Assembly: GCF_000744105.1 (NCBI RefSeq)
Contig: NZ_JQLH01000001.1
Coordinates: forward strand, 1-64,000
From: Maribacter forsetii DSM 18668
GTDB lineage: Bacteria; Bacteroidota; Bacteroidia; Flavobacteriales; Flavobacteriaceae
DNA length: 64,000 nt
Direction of reading: 5' to 3'
A model generated the notes under the pieces. The model saw only the letters and a list, made by a program, of their open reading frames with translations, made no database searches and was not told the origin of the DNA. The translations under genes and the position numbers were made by a program. Of this stretch, positions 33,100-42,601 are shown piece by piece (the first letter of the stretch is position 1; the number at the start of each line of letters is the position of its first letter).

Positions 33100-33792
33100 T
33101 TAAGAGAATCTACGCGATACCAATTCAATAAAGCGTGCTTCAAATGCTTCTTTGCCTAACCAATTATTATAGTCTGGCTTTACCATATTCTTAATAAACG
33201 CAATAGACCGTTCTTCAGTATCTATGGTGTTTAATTGAGATAGTACGCGGTTATAATCTTCCATACTATCATTGAACAAATGCTTTACAAATGCCAAGCG
33301 GTCGTTCAAATCTATTTTTACGTTACTTTTTGCCAAACGATCGTTCAATGATTTTGGTAATGCTTCCGCCTGCTTTAAGTCTTCTTTTGAAGGAGTAAAA
33401 AGCTCTTTGTCATTCTTCATTAAATCTGGCTTTGACATAAACTCTGTCAAAACATCTTCTAATTCATCCTTGCTAGGCATTTCAGAAACAAACCCTTTAA
33501 TAGTATCCATACCCGGGTACTGGATAATATCTTCCTCATGCGGATTATTTTCCGGCACTCCTGTATTTCCTTTCATTACGGCATTCGCCATTTCCTCGAA
33601 TTTTGCCGCAATGGCATTTTTAGAAACATCGACTTCCATATCATTAAGTTCTACCTCTATGAACTTAAGCACGGCAAGTTTCTCGTAAAGGTTTTTAGAA
33701 ACCTCGTACAGTTTTGTTACATCATCTAAATTATCGGCAGTCAAAATTTCTGTAGATAACTTTCTCAATTCCAGTTTCAACTTATTTTTCAT
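33100..33792 (-). CDS. Unknown conserved helical protein (230 aa)
   Basis: A fully helical, charged protein (KLRKLSTEILTADNLDDVTK, DNLDDVTKLYEVSKNLYEK) with a long loop rich in Pro and Asp (GVPENNPHEEDIIQYPGMDT) and a C-terminal helical bundle (LNDRLAFVKHLFNDSMEDYN). No signal or catalytic motif. I recognise it only as a type of protein conserved in Flavobacteria. Divergent from tdk, with 103 nt between. Confidence 0.65.
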   Translation of the reverse strand: MKNKLKLELRKLSTEILTADNLDDVTKLYEVSKNLYEKLAVLKFIEVELNDMEVDVSKNAIAAKFEEMANAVMKGNTGVPENNPHEEDIIQYPGMDTIKGFVSEMPSKDELEDVLTEFMSKPDLMKNDKELFTPSKEDLKQAEALPKSLNDRLAKSNVKIDLNDRLAFVKHLFNDSMEDYNRVLSQLNTIDTEERSIAFIKNMVKPDYNNWLGKEAFEARFIELVSRRFS

Positions 33793-33895
33793 CTCACAAT
33801 TTTTACGGTAAAGACCTAAATAGCGGGTTTTTTAAATACCTTTATCATCTTTAAAGAATAACGAAAAACCGATTATTTTCGTCTAAAATTACAAA

Positions 33896-34540
33896 ATGTT
33901 TCTTGAAAACACAGTTAATCATAAAGAACAATTCGGCTGGATAGAGGTCATTGCCGGATCTATGTTTTCTGGAAAGACAGAAGAATTGATCCGTAGACTT
34001 AAACGAGCGCAGTTTGCCAAATTAAAGGTTGAAATCTTTAAACCGATGATAGACACTCGTTATGATGATGAAATGGTAGTATCGCATGATGCCAATGAAA
34101 TACGCTCCACACCCGTACCCGCAGCTGCCAATATTCGCATTCTTGCAGATACCTGTGATGTAATCGGTATTGATGAAGCTCAATTTTTTGATGATGAAAT
34201 AGTTACCGTATGTAACGATCTGGCCAACAAAGGTGTTAGAGTAATTGTCGCGGGGCTAGATATGGACTTTAAAGGAAAACCTTTTGGTCCCATGCCTGCT
34301 CTTATGGCTACTGCAGAATATGTTACTAAAGTTCATGCCATTTGTACTCGCACGGGCAATTTGGCAAATTACAGTTATAGAAAATCCAGCAACGATAATT
34401 TAGTGATGTTGGGTGAAGTAAATGAATATGAGCCTTTAAGCAGAGGTGCATATTACAAGGCTATGCTTAAGGAAAAGGTGAAAATCATGGATGTAAAATC
34501 CGAGGAGGTCGATTCTCTCAAAAAAAAGCAAAATGGCTAA
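33896..34540 (+). CDS. tdk: Thymidine kinase
   Basis: The protein is 214 aa. The P-loop is GSMFSGKT at residues 21-28, then DEAQFFDDEIV and AGLDMDFKGKPFGPMP. It phosphorylates thymidine in salvage. The usual four zinc cysteines of the lasso region are mostly gone: HAICTRTGNLANYSYRKSSN has only one. The end is VKSEEVDSLKKKQNG, which overlaps alr by 8 nt, so the two are co-translated. Confidence 0.92.
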   Translation: MFLENTVNHKEQFGWIEVIAGSMFSGKTEELIRRLKRAQFAKLKVEIFKPMIDTRYDDEMVVSHDANEIRSTPVPAAANIRILADTCDVIGIDEAQFFDDEIVTVCNDLANKGVRVIVAGLDMDFKGKPFGPMPALMATAEYVTKVHAICTRTGNLANYSYRKSSNDNLVMLGEVNEYEPLSRGAYYKAMLKEKVKIMDVKSEEVDSLKKKQNG

Positions 34541-35639
34541 GGCAGAAGAGACCATTTTAGAAATTGACCTAAAGGCACTTGGACATAATTACAAGTATTT
34601 ACGCTCTAAAATTAAGCCCAACACTAAATTTATGGCAGTAGTAAAAGCCTATGCCTATGGCAGTGATTCTGTAGCTATTGCCAAACAGCTTGAAAATTTA
34701 GGTGCCGATTATTTTGCAGTAGCTTACGTGAACGAAGGCATCACGCTGAGAGAAGGTGGTATTACCGCTCCTATCTTAGTTCTTCACCCCCAGAAAGTCC
34801 ATTTTAAAACGCTCATAGAAAACAATCTTGAGCCAAGTGTATATTCTAAAAATATACTGTCGGATTTCATTACAACAGCCAAAGAAATGGATAAGACAGA
34901 TTACCCTATTCATTTAAAATTTAATACAGGACTAAATAGACTTGGATTTTCTGCGGATGATTTACCGGAAATCTCTACGCTTATTCAGCAACAAAATTCA
35001 ATAAAGGTGATTGCGCTATTATCGCATTTAGCAGCCACCGAAGACCCTAATGAGACCGACTTCACTAACCTTCAATTAGAACGGTTTGATGCTATTTGTA
35101 AAAAGGCAGATATTCTATTGAAAACCGAGACTCTAAAGCATGTGCTAAATACTTCGGGTATTATAAATTACCCACATGCACAGTATGATATGGTTAGAAG
35201 TGGAATTGGACTATACGGTTATGGTAACGAACCACATGTAGATGCTGATCTACAACCCGTAATGACTTTAAAAACAATTATTTCTCAAAAGCATGTTATA
35301 GTAACAGGTGAATCTGTTGGTTATAATCGTAAATACAAATCTGATCATAAAACTGTAACCGCTACCTTGCCTATAGGTCATGCAGACGGTATTGGTAGAG
35401 AATATGGCCGTGGTAAAACTTATGTAAGTATACACGGTCAATTAGCACCTATAGTCGGTAACGTTTGTATGGATATGATTATGGTCGATGTCACTAATAT
35501 TGAATGCGAAGAAGGAGATGAAGTAGAGGTTTTTGGAAAAAACCTTTCTGCAAACAAATTTTCAGAAACAGCCCAAACCATAACGTATGAGCTACTTACG
35601 GGACTTTCTCAACGTATTAAACGAGTTTTAACAAATTGA
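34533..35639 (+). CDS. alr: Alanine racemase
   Basis: The protein is 368 aa with the PLP lysine in FMAVVKAYAYGS (Lys38), KFNTGLNRLGF, the catalytic Tyr in GESVGYNRKY, LPIGHADGIGREYG and VGNVCMDMIMVDVT. It makes D-alanine for peptidoglycan. It is the single-domain form, not fused to MurF as in some Bacteroidota. Overlaps tdk by 8 nt. Confidence 0.93.
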   Translation: MAKAEETILEIDLKALGHNYKYLRSKIKPNTKFMAVVKAYAYGSDSVAIAKQLENLGADYFAVAYVNEGITLREGGITAPILVLHPQKVHFKTLIENNLEPSVYSKNILSDFITTAKEMDKTDYPIHLKFNTGLNRLGFSADDLPEISTLIQQQNSIKVIALLSHLAATEDPNETDFTNLQLERFDAICKKADILLKTETLKHVLNTSGIINYPHAQYDMVRSGIGLYGYGNEPHVDADLQPVMTLKTIISQKHVIVTGESVGYNRKYKSDHKTVTATLPIGHADGIGREYGRGKTYVSIHGQLAPIVGNVCMDMIMVDVTNIECEEGDEVEVFGKNLSANKFSETAQTITYELLTGLSQRIKRVLTN

Positions 35640-35723
35640 TTTTGTTAACATTTATTTAAGGGTTATTTTTTTTTAGTAAATTGCCGTACTTATTATATTA
35701 ACCATTAATAAAAACATTAGAAC

Positions 35724-36131
35724 ATGTTAAAAGAATTTAAGGATTTTATTATGACAGGTAATGTCATAGATTTAGCCGTAGCCGTATTACTTGCAGGTGC
35801 TATGGGATTAGTAGTTAGCGGATTTGTTGGCGATATTATGATGCCAATAGTAGGTCACTTCAGTGGAGGTGTCGATTTTGCTGACTTAAAAGTAGTATTA
35901 GATGAGGCTGTAGTAGGTGCTGATGGCGCTGTTGCTAAACCAGAAAATGCAATTCTTTATGGTAAATGGATAAATGCAATTATCAACTTGATCATCGTTG
36001 GTTTTGTATTGTTTATGATCGTTAAAGCTTACAACAAAACTAAAACTCCACCAGCTCCAGTAGAAGAGGCTCCAAAAGGACCAACTGCAGAAGAGTTATT
36101 GGCAGAAATAAGAGATGCTTTAAAAAAGTAA
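35724..36131 (+). CDS. mscL: Large-conductance mechanosensitive channel MscL
   Basis: The protein is 135 aa: the N-terminal amphipathic helix (LKEFKDFIMTGNVIDLAV), TM1 with VLLAGAMGLVVSGFVGDIMM, the periplasmic loop with VVGADGAVAKPENA, TM2 INLIIVGFVLFMIVKAY and the Pro-rich cytoplasmic tail. It opens under osmotic down-shock in the inner membrane. An intact, normal-length copy. Confidence 0.93.
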   Translation: MLKEFKDFIMTGNVIDLAVAVLLAGAMGLVVSGFVGDIMMPIVGHFSGGVDFADLKVVLDEAVVGADGAVAKPENAILYGKWINAIINLIIVGFVLFMIVKAYNKTKTPPAPVEEAPKGPTAEELLAEIRDALKK

Positions 36132-36189
36132 TCTTAAATAATACTCCCTAGCACTAGGGTACCGTTGCACAGCAACTTACATTAATTAA

Positions 36190-36233
36190 AACCGTCAACT
36201 TTGTTTCGCTAACAAAGTTGACGGTTCTTTTTT
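36190..36233 (+). terminator. Rho-independent terminator of mscL
   Basis: A perfect 16-bp stem (36190-36205 with 36211-36226; AACCGTCAACTTTGTT and its complement), loop TCGCT, then a T run. Confidence 0.9.
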
Positions 36234-36320
36234 ATAGCACACTTTCCTAATTACCTCTTCATACTCATTTGTTATATTTTAAACAATTTGTTATATTTTG
36301 ATTATTCTACTCTTTTTTAC

Positions 36321-36350
36321 TTGTGCAAGTACCAGTAATACGTATTTTTG
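36321..36350 (+). promoter_or_regulatory. Promoter of asd
   Basis: TTG at 36321, a 19-nt gap, then TATTTTTG at 36343-36350: a full Bacteroidota-type promoter. The ATG at 36375 follows 24 nt later. Confidence 0.7.
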
Positions 36351-36374
36351 CCGCTTAATATAATTGTTTTACAA

Positions 36375-37364
36375 ATGAAAGTAGCTGTAATTGGTGCCAC
36401 AGGCATGGTTGGCGATGTAATGTTGAAAGTATTGGCAGAACGTAATTTTCCATTATCGGAGTTATTATTGGTAGCCTCTGAACGTTCTGTAGGTAAAAAG
36501 ATGACCTTTAAAGGAAAAGAACATACGGTTATAGGCTTAGCTGATGCGGTAGCCGCAAGACCAAATATTGCCATATTCTCTGCGGGTGGTGACACCTCTT
36601 TAGAATGGGCTCCTAAATTTGCAGAAGTAGGAACTACGGTAGTAGATAACTCCTCTGCCTGGAGAATGGACCCAACCAAAAAATTGGTTGTACCTGAAAT
36701 CAATGCTCATGAGCTTACGGCAGAAGATAAAATCATTGCAAACCCTAACTGCTCTACCATTCAATTGGTAATGGCATTGCACCCTTTACACAACAAATAC
36801 AAAATGAAACGTGTGGTTGTTTCTACCTATCAGTCGGTTTCCGGTACTGGCGTAAAAGCAGTAAAACAATTGGAAAATGAAATTGCCGGCGTGCAAGGAG
36901 AAATGGCTTACCCTTACCCAATTGGTAGAAATGCATTGCCTCACTGTGACGTTTTCATGGAAAACGGATACACTAAAGAAGAAATGAAATTAGCTCGCGA
37001 ACCACAGAAAATTCTTGATGATCGCACTTTCTCAATTAGCGCAACAGCAGTACGTATACCTACCGCTGGTGGGCATTCAGAATCTGTAAACGTAGAGTTT
37101 GAAAATGATTTTGAGCTAAACGAAGTGCGTCGTTTGTTAAATGAAATGCCTGGTGTTACAGTTCAAGATAATCCAGACACCAACACCTACCCAATGCCAA
37201 TCTATGCTCATGATAAAGATGAGGTTTTTGTTGGTCGTATACGTAGAGATGAAACGCAAAGAAATACTTTGAACATGTGGATCGTTGCAGATAACCTTAG
37301 AAAAGGTGCAGCAACAAACGCTGTTCAAATCTCAGAATACCTAGTAGAAAAAGGCTTAGTATAA
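36375..37364 (+). CDS. asd: Aspartate-semialdehyde dehydrogenase
   Basis: From the ATG at 36375 it is 329 aa. The NADP loop is VIGATGMVGD, the active-site Cys126 sits in NPNCST, and TYQSVSGTG and RIPTAGGHSESV follow. It makes aspartate-4-semialdehyde for lysine, threonine and methionine. The upstream in-frame start at 36348 would add nine residues and would overlap the promoter's -7 box, so I reject it. Confidence 0.95.
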   Translation: MKVAVIGATGMVGDVMLKVLAERNFPLSELLLVASERSVGKKMTFKGKEHTVIGLADAVAARPNIAIFSAGGDTSLEWAPKFAEVGTTVVDNSSAWRMDPTKKLVVPEINAHELTAEDKIIANPNCSTIQLVMALHPLHNKYKMKRVVVSTYQSVSGTGVKAVKQLENEIAGVQGEMAYPYPIGRNALPHCDVFMENGYTKEEMKLAREPQKILDDRTFSISATAVRIPTAGGHSESVNVEFENDFELNEVRRLLNEMPGVTVQDNPDTNTYPMPIYAHDKDEVFVGRIRRDETQRNTLNMWIVADNLRKGAATNAVQISEYLVEKGLV

Positions 37365-37384
37365 TTTATACCTTTTACAACGTT

Positions 37385-37421
37385 AAAACCTTCAAAACTT
37401 CACTGTTTTGAAGGTTTTTTT
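37385..37421 (+). terminator. Rho-independent terminator of asd
   Basis: AAACCTTCAAAAC pairs with GTTTTGAAGGTTT around TTCACT, then a T run, 21 nt after the stop. Confidence 0.88.
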
Positions 37422-37450
37422 ATGGTATTTTAGTACAAACTGAACTACTC

Positions 37451-39607
37451 ATGAAAAAAGTAATACCAGCGCTACTTGTCTTTGCGCTAATCTCTTCCTG
37501 TAAAAACGAATCTAAACCTGAACCTATTACTGTGAATTATCCTGTTACCGCAAAAGTTGATACTGTAGATACTTATTTTGGAACCGAAATTAAAGACCCC
37601 TATCGTTGGTTAGAAGATGATAGAAGCCCAGAAACAGAAGCTTGGGTAAAAGAACAGAACAAAACTACTTTCGGGTATTTAGAACATATTCCCTTTAGAA
37701 ATGATCTAAAAAATCGTCTTGAAAAACTATGGAACTATGAGAAATTAGGTTCTCCATTTAAAAATGGCGACTATACCTATTTCTATAAAAATGACGGACT
37801 GCAAAATCAATATGTAGTGTACAGAGCCAAAGGTGATGAAGAACCAGAAGTTTTTTTAGATCCGAATACATTTTCTGAAGATGGCACAACTTCTCTCGCA
37901 GGTTTAAGCTTTACTAAAGATGGCTCATTGGCTGCCTACCTTATTTCTGAAGGTGGTAGCGATTGGCGAAAAGCGATAATTTTAAATGCCGAAACCAAAG
38001 AGATCGTTGAAGACACCCTTATTGATATTAAATTCAGCGGACTCTCTTGGAAAGGTAAAGAAGGCTTTTACTATTCCAGCTATGATAAACCAAAAGGTAG
38101 TGAGCTATCGGCTAAAACTGACCAACATAAAGTATACTATCATAAATTAGGTACTTCTCAAAAAGATGATGAACTTATATTTGGTGGTACTCCAGCAGAA
38201 AAGCATCGTTATATAGGGGCCTATGTTACCGAAGACAATAAATACCTACTGATCAGCGCTTCTGTTTCTACCTCTGGTAATAAATTATTCATCAAAAATT
38301 TAGAAGACCCTAACGGATTACTTATCCCCATGGTTGAAGACACCGATTCTGACAACTATGTTATTGACAATATAGGATCTAAACTGTATATCGTTACCAA
38401 TAGAAATGCACCTAACAAGAAAATAGTTACGGTTGACGCTGCTAACCCTGAGGCAAAAAATTGGGTAGATTTTATTCCGGAAACGGAGAACGTACTAAGT
38501 CCAAATACTGGTGGCGGTTACTTTTTTACCGAATATATGGTAGATGCCATTTCTAAGGTAATTCAATATGATTATGATGGTAAACTTATTCGTGAAGTAG
38601 AGTTACCTGGTATAGGATCCGTTGGTGGATTTGGTGGTGATAAAGAAGATAAAGAACTGTACTTCTCTTTTACAAATTACAACACACCCAGTTCTACCTA
38701 TAAATACGATCCCACAACCGGTGAATATGAATTGTACTGGAAACCTGAGATAGATTTCAATCCTAATAACTATACTTCAGAACAGGTATTTTATGCTTCT
38801 AAAGATGGTACTAAAGTTCCCATGATCATTACCTATAAAAAGGGTACGGAATTAAACGGTAAAAATCCAACCATTCTATACGCCTACGGCGGATTCAATG
38901 TAAGCTTGACCCCGTCTTTCAGTATCGGTAATGCCGTTTGGATGGAGCAAGGCGGAATTTACGCTGTACCAAATCTTCGTGGTGGTGGTGAATATGGCAA
39001 AAAATGGCATGATGCAGGTATTAAAACTAAAAAGCAAAATGTTTTCGATGACTTTATTGCCGCTGCAGAATACCTTGTTGAAAACAAATACACTTCAAAA
39101 GAATACTTAGCTATTCGCGGAGGTTCTAATGGCGGATTGTTAGTTGGTGCCACAATGACGCAAAGACCAGATTTAATGCAAGTAGCCTTACCGGCAGTAG
39201 GTGTAATGGATATGTTGCGCTACCATACATTTACGGCTGGTGCCGGATGGGCTTATGATTACGGTACCGCAGAAGACGATGATGAAATGTTTCAGTACTT
39301 GAAAGGATATTCACCTGTACATAATGTAAAAGCAGGTACGGCTTACCCTGCAACGTTGGTTACAACTGGCGACCATGACGATCGAGTAGTACCTGCACAT
39401 AGCTTTAAGTTTGCGGCAGAACTTCAAGAAAAACAAGTAGGTACAAACCCCACTTTAATACGTATTGAAACAAATGCCGGTCATGGGGCGGGTACACCTG
39501 TAAGTAAAACTATAGAGCAATATGCAGATATTTTTGGCTTTACACTTTACAATATGGGCTATACCGAGCTACCTAACAAAAGTGTTTTAAAAGAATTTAA
39601 GGAGTAA
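37451..39607 (+). CDS. Exported prolyl oligopeptidase (S9 family)
   Basis: The protein is 718 aa, a lipoprotein (FALISSCKNESK). The N-terminal POP sequence is DPYRWLEDDRSPETEAWVKE, followed by the propeller domain. The C-terminal alpha/beta-hydrolase domain has NLRGGGEYGKKWHDAG, the nucleophile GGSNGG, the catalytic Asp in GDHDDRVVPAHS and His in NAGHGAGTP. It cleaves proline-containing peptides outside the cytoplasm. Confidence 0.93.
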   Translation: MKKVIPALLVFALISSCKNESKPEPITVNYPVTAKVDTVDTYFGTEIKDPYRWLEDDRSPETEAWVKEQNKTTFGYLEHIPFRNDLKNRLEKLWNYEKLGSPFKNGDYTYFYKNDGLQNQYVVYRAKGDEEPEVFLDPNTFSEDGTTSLAGLSFTKDGSLAAYLISEGGSDWRKAIILNAETKEIVEDTLIDIKFSGLSWKGKEGFYYSSYDKPKGSELSAKTDQHKVYYHKLGTSQKDDELIFGGTPAEKHRYIGAYVTEDNKYLLISASVSTSGNKLFIKNLEDPNGLLIPMVEDTDSDNYVIDNIGSKLYIVTNRNAPNKKIVTVDAANPEAKNWVDFIPETENVLSPNTGGGYFFTEYMVDAISKVIQYDYDGKLIREVELPGIGSVGGFGGDKEDKELYFSFTNYNTPSSTYKYDPTTGEYELYWKPEIDFNPNNYTSEQVFYASKDGTKVPMIITYKKGTELNGKNPTILYAYGGFNVSLTPSFSIGNAVWMEQGGIYAVPNLRGGGEYGKKWHDAGIKTKKQNVFDDFIAAAEYLVENKYTSKEYLAIRGGSNGGLLVGATMTQRPDLMQVALPAVGVMDMLRYHTFTAGAGWAYDYGTAEDDDEMFQYLKGYSPVHNVKAGTAYPATLVTTGDHDDRVVPAHSFKFAAELQEKQVGTNPTLIRIETNAGHGAGTPVSKTIEQYADIFGFTLYNMGYTELPNKSVLKEFKE

Positions 39608-39631
39608 TTACTATCTTAAATCAATAAATTA

Positions 39632-39668
39632 TTGAAAAATCCGTTTCAAATTGGAACGGATTTTTCAA
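39632..39668. terminator. Bidirectional-type terminator after the prolyl oligopeptidase gene
   Basis: GAAAAATCCGTT pairs with AACGGATTTTTC, extended on both sides; T run on either strand. Confidence 0.8.
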
Positions 39669-39692
39669 TTTTACATTCCTAAGAATAAAAAC

Positions 39693-40682
39693 ATGTTACG
39701 AGTAGAGAATCTATCATTTTCATATGATAAACTTCCAGTTTTAGAGTCCATTGATTTACGTATTCAACGTGGAGAGCATGTGGCTATTATTGGTGAAAGC
39801 GGATGCGGCAAAAGCACCTTGCTAAAACTAATGTATGGTTTAATGGATCTAGAACAGGGCGAAATATTCTGGGAAGACGAACAAATTTTAGGTCCTGCAT
39901 TTCATCTGGTTCCAGGTATGCCTTTTATGAAATACCTGTCTCAAGATTTTGATTTAATGCCGTTCATTACCGTTTCTGAAAACATTAGCCAGTACTTATC
40001 CGTATTTTATCCTGATGAATTAAAAGAACGAACTCAAGAGCTATTAGAGATGATAGAGCTCACCGAGTTTGCAGATAAAAAAGTAAAAACCCTAAGTGGT
40101 GGTCAACAACAACGAGTTGCCTTGGCTAGAGTATTGGCGCAAAAACCAGAAGTGCTGCTTTTAGACGAACCGTTTAGTCATATCGACAATTTTCTTAAAA
40201 ACAGCTTGCGTCGAAATATTTTCAATTACTTGAAAGAGAATCTTATTACTACCATTGTTGCCACGCATGACGTGCATGATGTTTTACCTTTTGCGGACCG
40301 CGCGGTTGTTTTACGTGATAAAGAAATTATAGCCAGGGCAAGACCTATGGAGCTTTATAAAAATCCTAAAAACTTGTACGTAGCCTCTCTTTTTGGCGAG
40401 GCCAGTATGATTTCTATAGATGTGCTGAAAACCTATGCGAATACCAAAAGAAAGATTATAGTATATGCACATGAGTTTCGCGTATCACCTTCTCAAGGCT
40501 TTCATGTTACCGTAGAAAAAGCATACCCAATGGGCAGTCATTACCTAACAGAAAGTAAAAGCGATGATGACGAAACCATCTTCTTTAACGCAGATAAACT
40601 ATACCCTAAGGGGAAGGAATTGTTTTTGAATGTAGCCATTGAAACTATCAATCAACGCATACAAGAAGCCGCTGCTAATTAA
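39693..40682 (+). CDS. Orphan ABC transporter ATPase
   Basis: From the ATG at 39693 it is 329 aa. Walker A is GESGCGKST (residues 34-42), the Q-loop is LSQDFDLMPF, the signature LSGGQQQRVALARV, Walker B VLLLDEPFSH, and ATHDVHDV holds the switch His. About 100 C-terminal residues after the ATPase core resemble a PotA/TOBE-like regulatory tail. No permease or binding protein is nearby, so the transported substrate is unknown. The upstream frame to 39651 overlaps the terminator and is rejected. Confidence 0.85.
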   Translation: MLRVENLSFSYDKLPVLESIDLRIQRGEHVAIIGESGCGKSTLLKLMYGLMDLEQGEIFWEDEQILGPAFHLVPGMPFMKYLSQDFDLMPFITVSENISQYLSVFYPDELKERTQELLEMIELTEFADKKVKTLSGGQQQRVALARVLAQKPEVLLLDEPFSHIDNFLKNSLRRNIFNYLKENLITTIVATHDVHDVLPFADRAVVLRDKEIIARARPMELYKNPKNLYVASLFGEASMISIDVLKTYANTKRKIIVYAHEFRVSPSQGFHVTVEKAYPMGSHYLTESKSDDDETIFFNADKLYPKGKELFLNVAIETINQRIQEAAAN

Positions 40683-40696
40683 TACAAAAGCGAGTT

Positions 40697-41098
40697 GTGA
40701 ACAAAGAACAAATTCTTACCGAATTACAATTTAAAGCCATTAGAAGTAGTGGTCCCGGAGGTCAGCATGCCAATAAAGTTTCCTCTAAAGTAGAATTAAC
40801 TTTTCATATTGGAGCTTCGGCCGGACTAACAGAACGCCAGAAAAAAAGGGTGCTTCTGAAACTAGGTAACAAACTGAGTAAAGAGGGCTTACTAATTTTA
40901 CAGTGCGATGAATCTCGCAGCCAACATAAAAACAAAGAGTTGGTTATTAAAAGATTCTTGAAACTTATAGAAAAATCTTTAGTAGTACCTAAAGCAAGAA
41001 AGAAAAGCAGACCCACTAGATCATCTATTGAAAAAAGATTGAAAGGCAAGAAAATCGCTTCTTTAAAAAAGCTGAATAGAGGTAAGCCAGACTACTAA
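40697..41098 (+). CDS. arfB: Peptidyl-tRNA hydrolase ArfB-like ribosome rescue factor
   Basis: The protein is 133 aa with a GTG start. The GGQ motif is at residues 21-23 in RSSGPGGQHANKVSSKVEL, and a basic C-terminal tail (ARKKSRPTRSSIEKRLKGKK) enters the mRNA channel in known ArfB. It frees stalled ribosomes. It follows the ABC ATPase by 14 nt and ends 13 nt before the convergent gntP. Confidence 0.9.
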   Translation: MNKEQILTELQFKAIRSSGPGGQHANKVSSKVELTFHIGASAGLTERQKKRVLLKLGNKLSKEGLLILQCDESRSQHKNKELVIKRFLKLIEKSLVVPKARKKSRPTRSSIEKRLKGKKIASLKKLNRGKPDY

Positions 41099-41111
41099 TA
41101 TGTAAATCCAT

Positions 41112-42440
41112 TTATGCGAAAATGGAATAGAATACAAATACGGTTATGGCTCCTGTTAGACCAAGCACTCCAGTGCCTAAGCCAAAAAGACGATACCCTG
41201 TCTTTACATTCATACGGCTCATTTGCGTTACCACCCAAAAGAAACTATCGTTTGCATGAGATATTACAGCAGAACCCGCACCAATAACAACTACGACTAG
41301 AGCTTTTTGTATTTCGGTATCAAAACCAAGTGATGACATCATCGGCATTATTATGGATGCTGTTGTTACCAATGCCACCGTTGAAGAACCTTGCGCTGTT
41401 TTCAACGCTGCCGCTAAAACAAAAGGCAAGAAAATACCCATATTATAATCGGTCAATGTTTGCCCTAGAATTTCTGCAATGCCGGAATTCTGTAATATTT
41501 TACCAAATATGCCACCTGCACCTGTAATCAATAAAATAGAAGCAGCATCTTTAATTGCTTTACCTACCCAACCAGCTGATGAGAGCATATCATAATTTAA
41601 TTTTTTAGGCAAGAGCAGGCATAAGAATACGCCAATTAATAACGATATAACTGGCTCACCCACAAAATTGATAAAATCTAATAGTCCGTTTTCTTGTCCG
41701 ATATCCATGGAGTTTAGTACGGACTTCAAAACAATTAGAAAAATGGGAACCAGAATGGGTATAGATGCTTTTAAAGCACTGGGCGAATCTTTAATTTCTT
41801 GTTCTGCTTCTAAAGCATCTTCAACATCAGGCGCTATCATGGTTTTAGATGCATATTTCTTAGCGAATATGATTCCGACAATCAAGGCGACAATACTTGT
41901 TGGAAACCCAAAGGCAATAACCAAACCTAAATCTGCACCAAGAATACCTGCTGCAGCTATAGGACCAGGAGTTGGCGGCACCATTGTATGTGATGCCATT
42001 AAACCCAAACCTAATGCTATTGCCGGACCGGCAATTGATATTTTAGCTTTCTTGGAAAGACTTTTATTCAAAGGATGTAGCAGCATAAAACCACTATCCG
42101 CAAACACCGGAATAGAAACAATATAGCCAATGATTCCCATTGCCATGGTTACCCGTTTCTTCCCTATTATACCCAATACTTTCTCCGCAATGGCAAATGC
42201 CCCACCAGTATGTTCTAGAAAAGCACCAATGATGACCCCAAGAACTATAATCAACCCAATTTTACCTAGCGTTCCGCCAAAACCGTCATTTATAGAAACA
42301 ATGATATCAGCATAAGGCATACCTGCAAAAACGCCGTATAAAATTGAAATGATGAACAATGCTAAAAAAGCATGAATCTTAAGCTTTGTCGTTAATATAA
42401 TTATGGCAATGACTGCAAGAAATAGGTAAAATATTTCCAT
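41112..42440 (-). CDS. GntP-family gluconate/organic acid:H+ symporter
   Basis: The protein is 442 aa with about 12 membrane segments and GntP blocks: FLEHTGGAFAIAEKVLGIIG, PVFADSGFMLLHPLNKSLS, SHTMVPPTPGPIAAAGILGA, SSTVALVTTASIIMP and SHANDSFFWVVTQMSRM. It imports gluconate or a related acid. No kinase for the substrate is next to it. Confidence 0.9.
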   Translation of the reverse strand: MEIFYLFLAVIAIIILTTKLKIHAFLALFIISILYGVFAGMPYADIIVSINDGFGGTLGKIGLIIVLGVIIGAFLEHTGGAFAIAEKVLGIIGKKRVTMAMGIIGYIVSIPVFADSGFMLLHPLNKSLSKKAKISIAGPAIALGLGLMASHTMVPPTPGPIAAAGILGADLGLVIAFGFPTSIVALIVGIIFAKKYASKTMIAPDVEDALEAEQEIKDSPSALKASIPILVPIFLIVLKSVLNSMDIGQENGLLDFINFVGEPVISLLIGVFLCLLLPKKLNYDMLSSAGWVGKAIKDAASILLITGAGGIFGKILQNSGIAEILGQTLTDYNMGIFLPFVLAAALKTAQGSSTVALVTTASIIMPMMSSLGFDTEIQKALVVVVIGAGSAVISHANDSFFWVVTQMSRMNVKTGYRLFGLGTGVLGLTGAITVFVFYSIFA

Positions 42441-42601
42441 GATTGGTGGCTGTAATTATTAATTGAGTTGAACTAAGTAACAATTTAACCAAATCCTATT
42501 TAAAAAGTTTAGTCAAGTCTTTCTATTTCAGCAAAGCACTAATTTACTTGCAAGGAGTCTAGCTTCTGTAATAATTCGATTCTTTTATCATTCCACCATT
42601 C

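Noticed and set aside
41668..42126. A 152-codon plus-strand frame
   Set aside because: Antisense to gntP; composition mirrors the membrane helices of the real gene.
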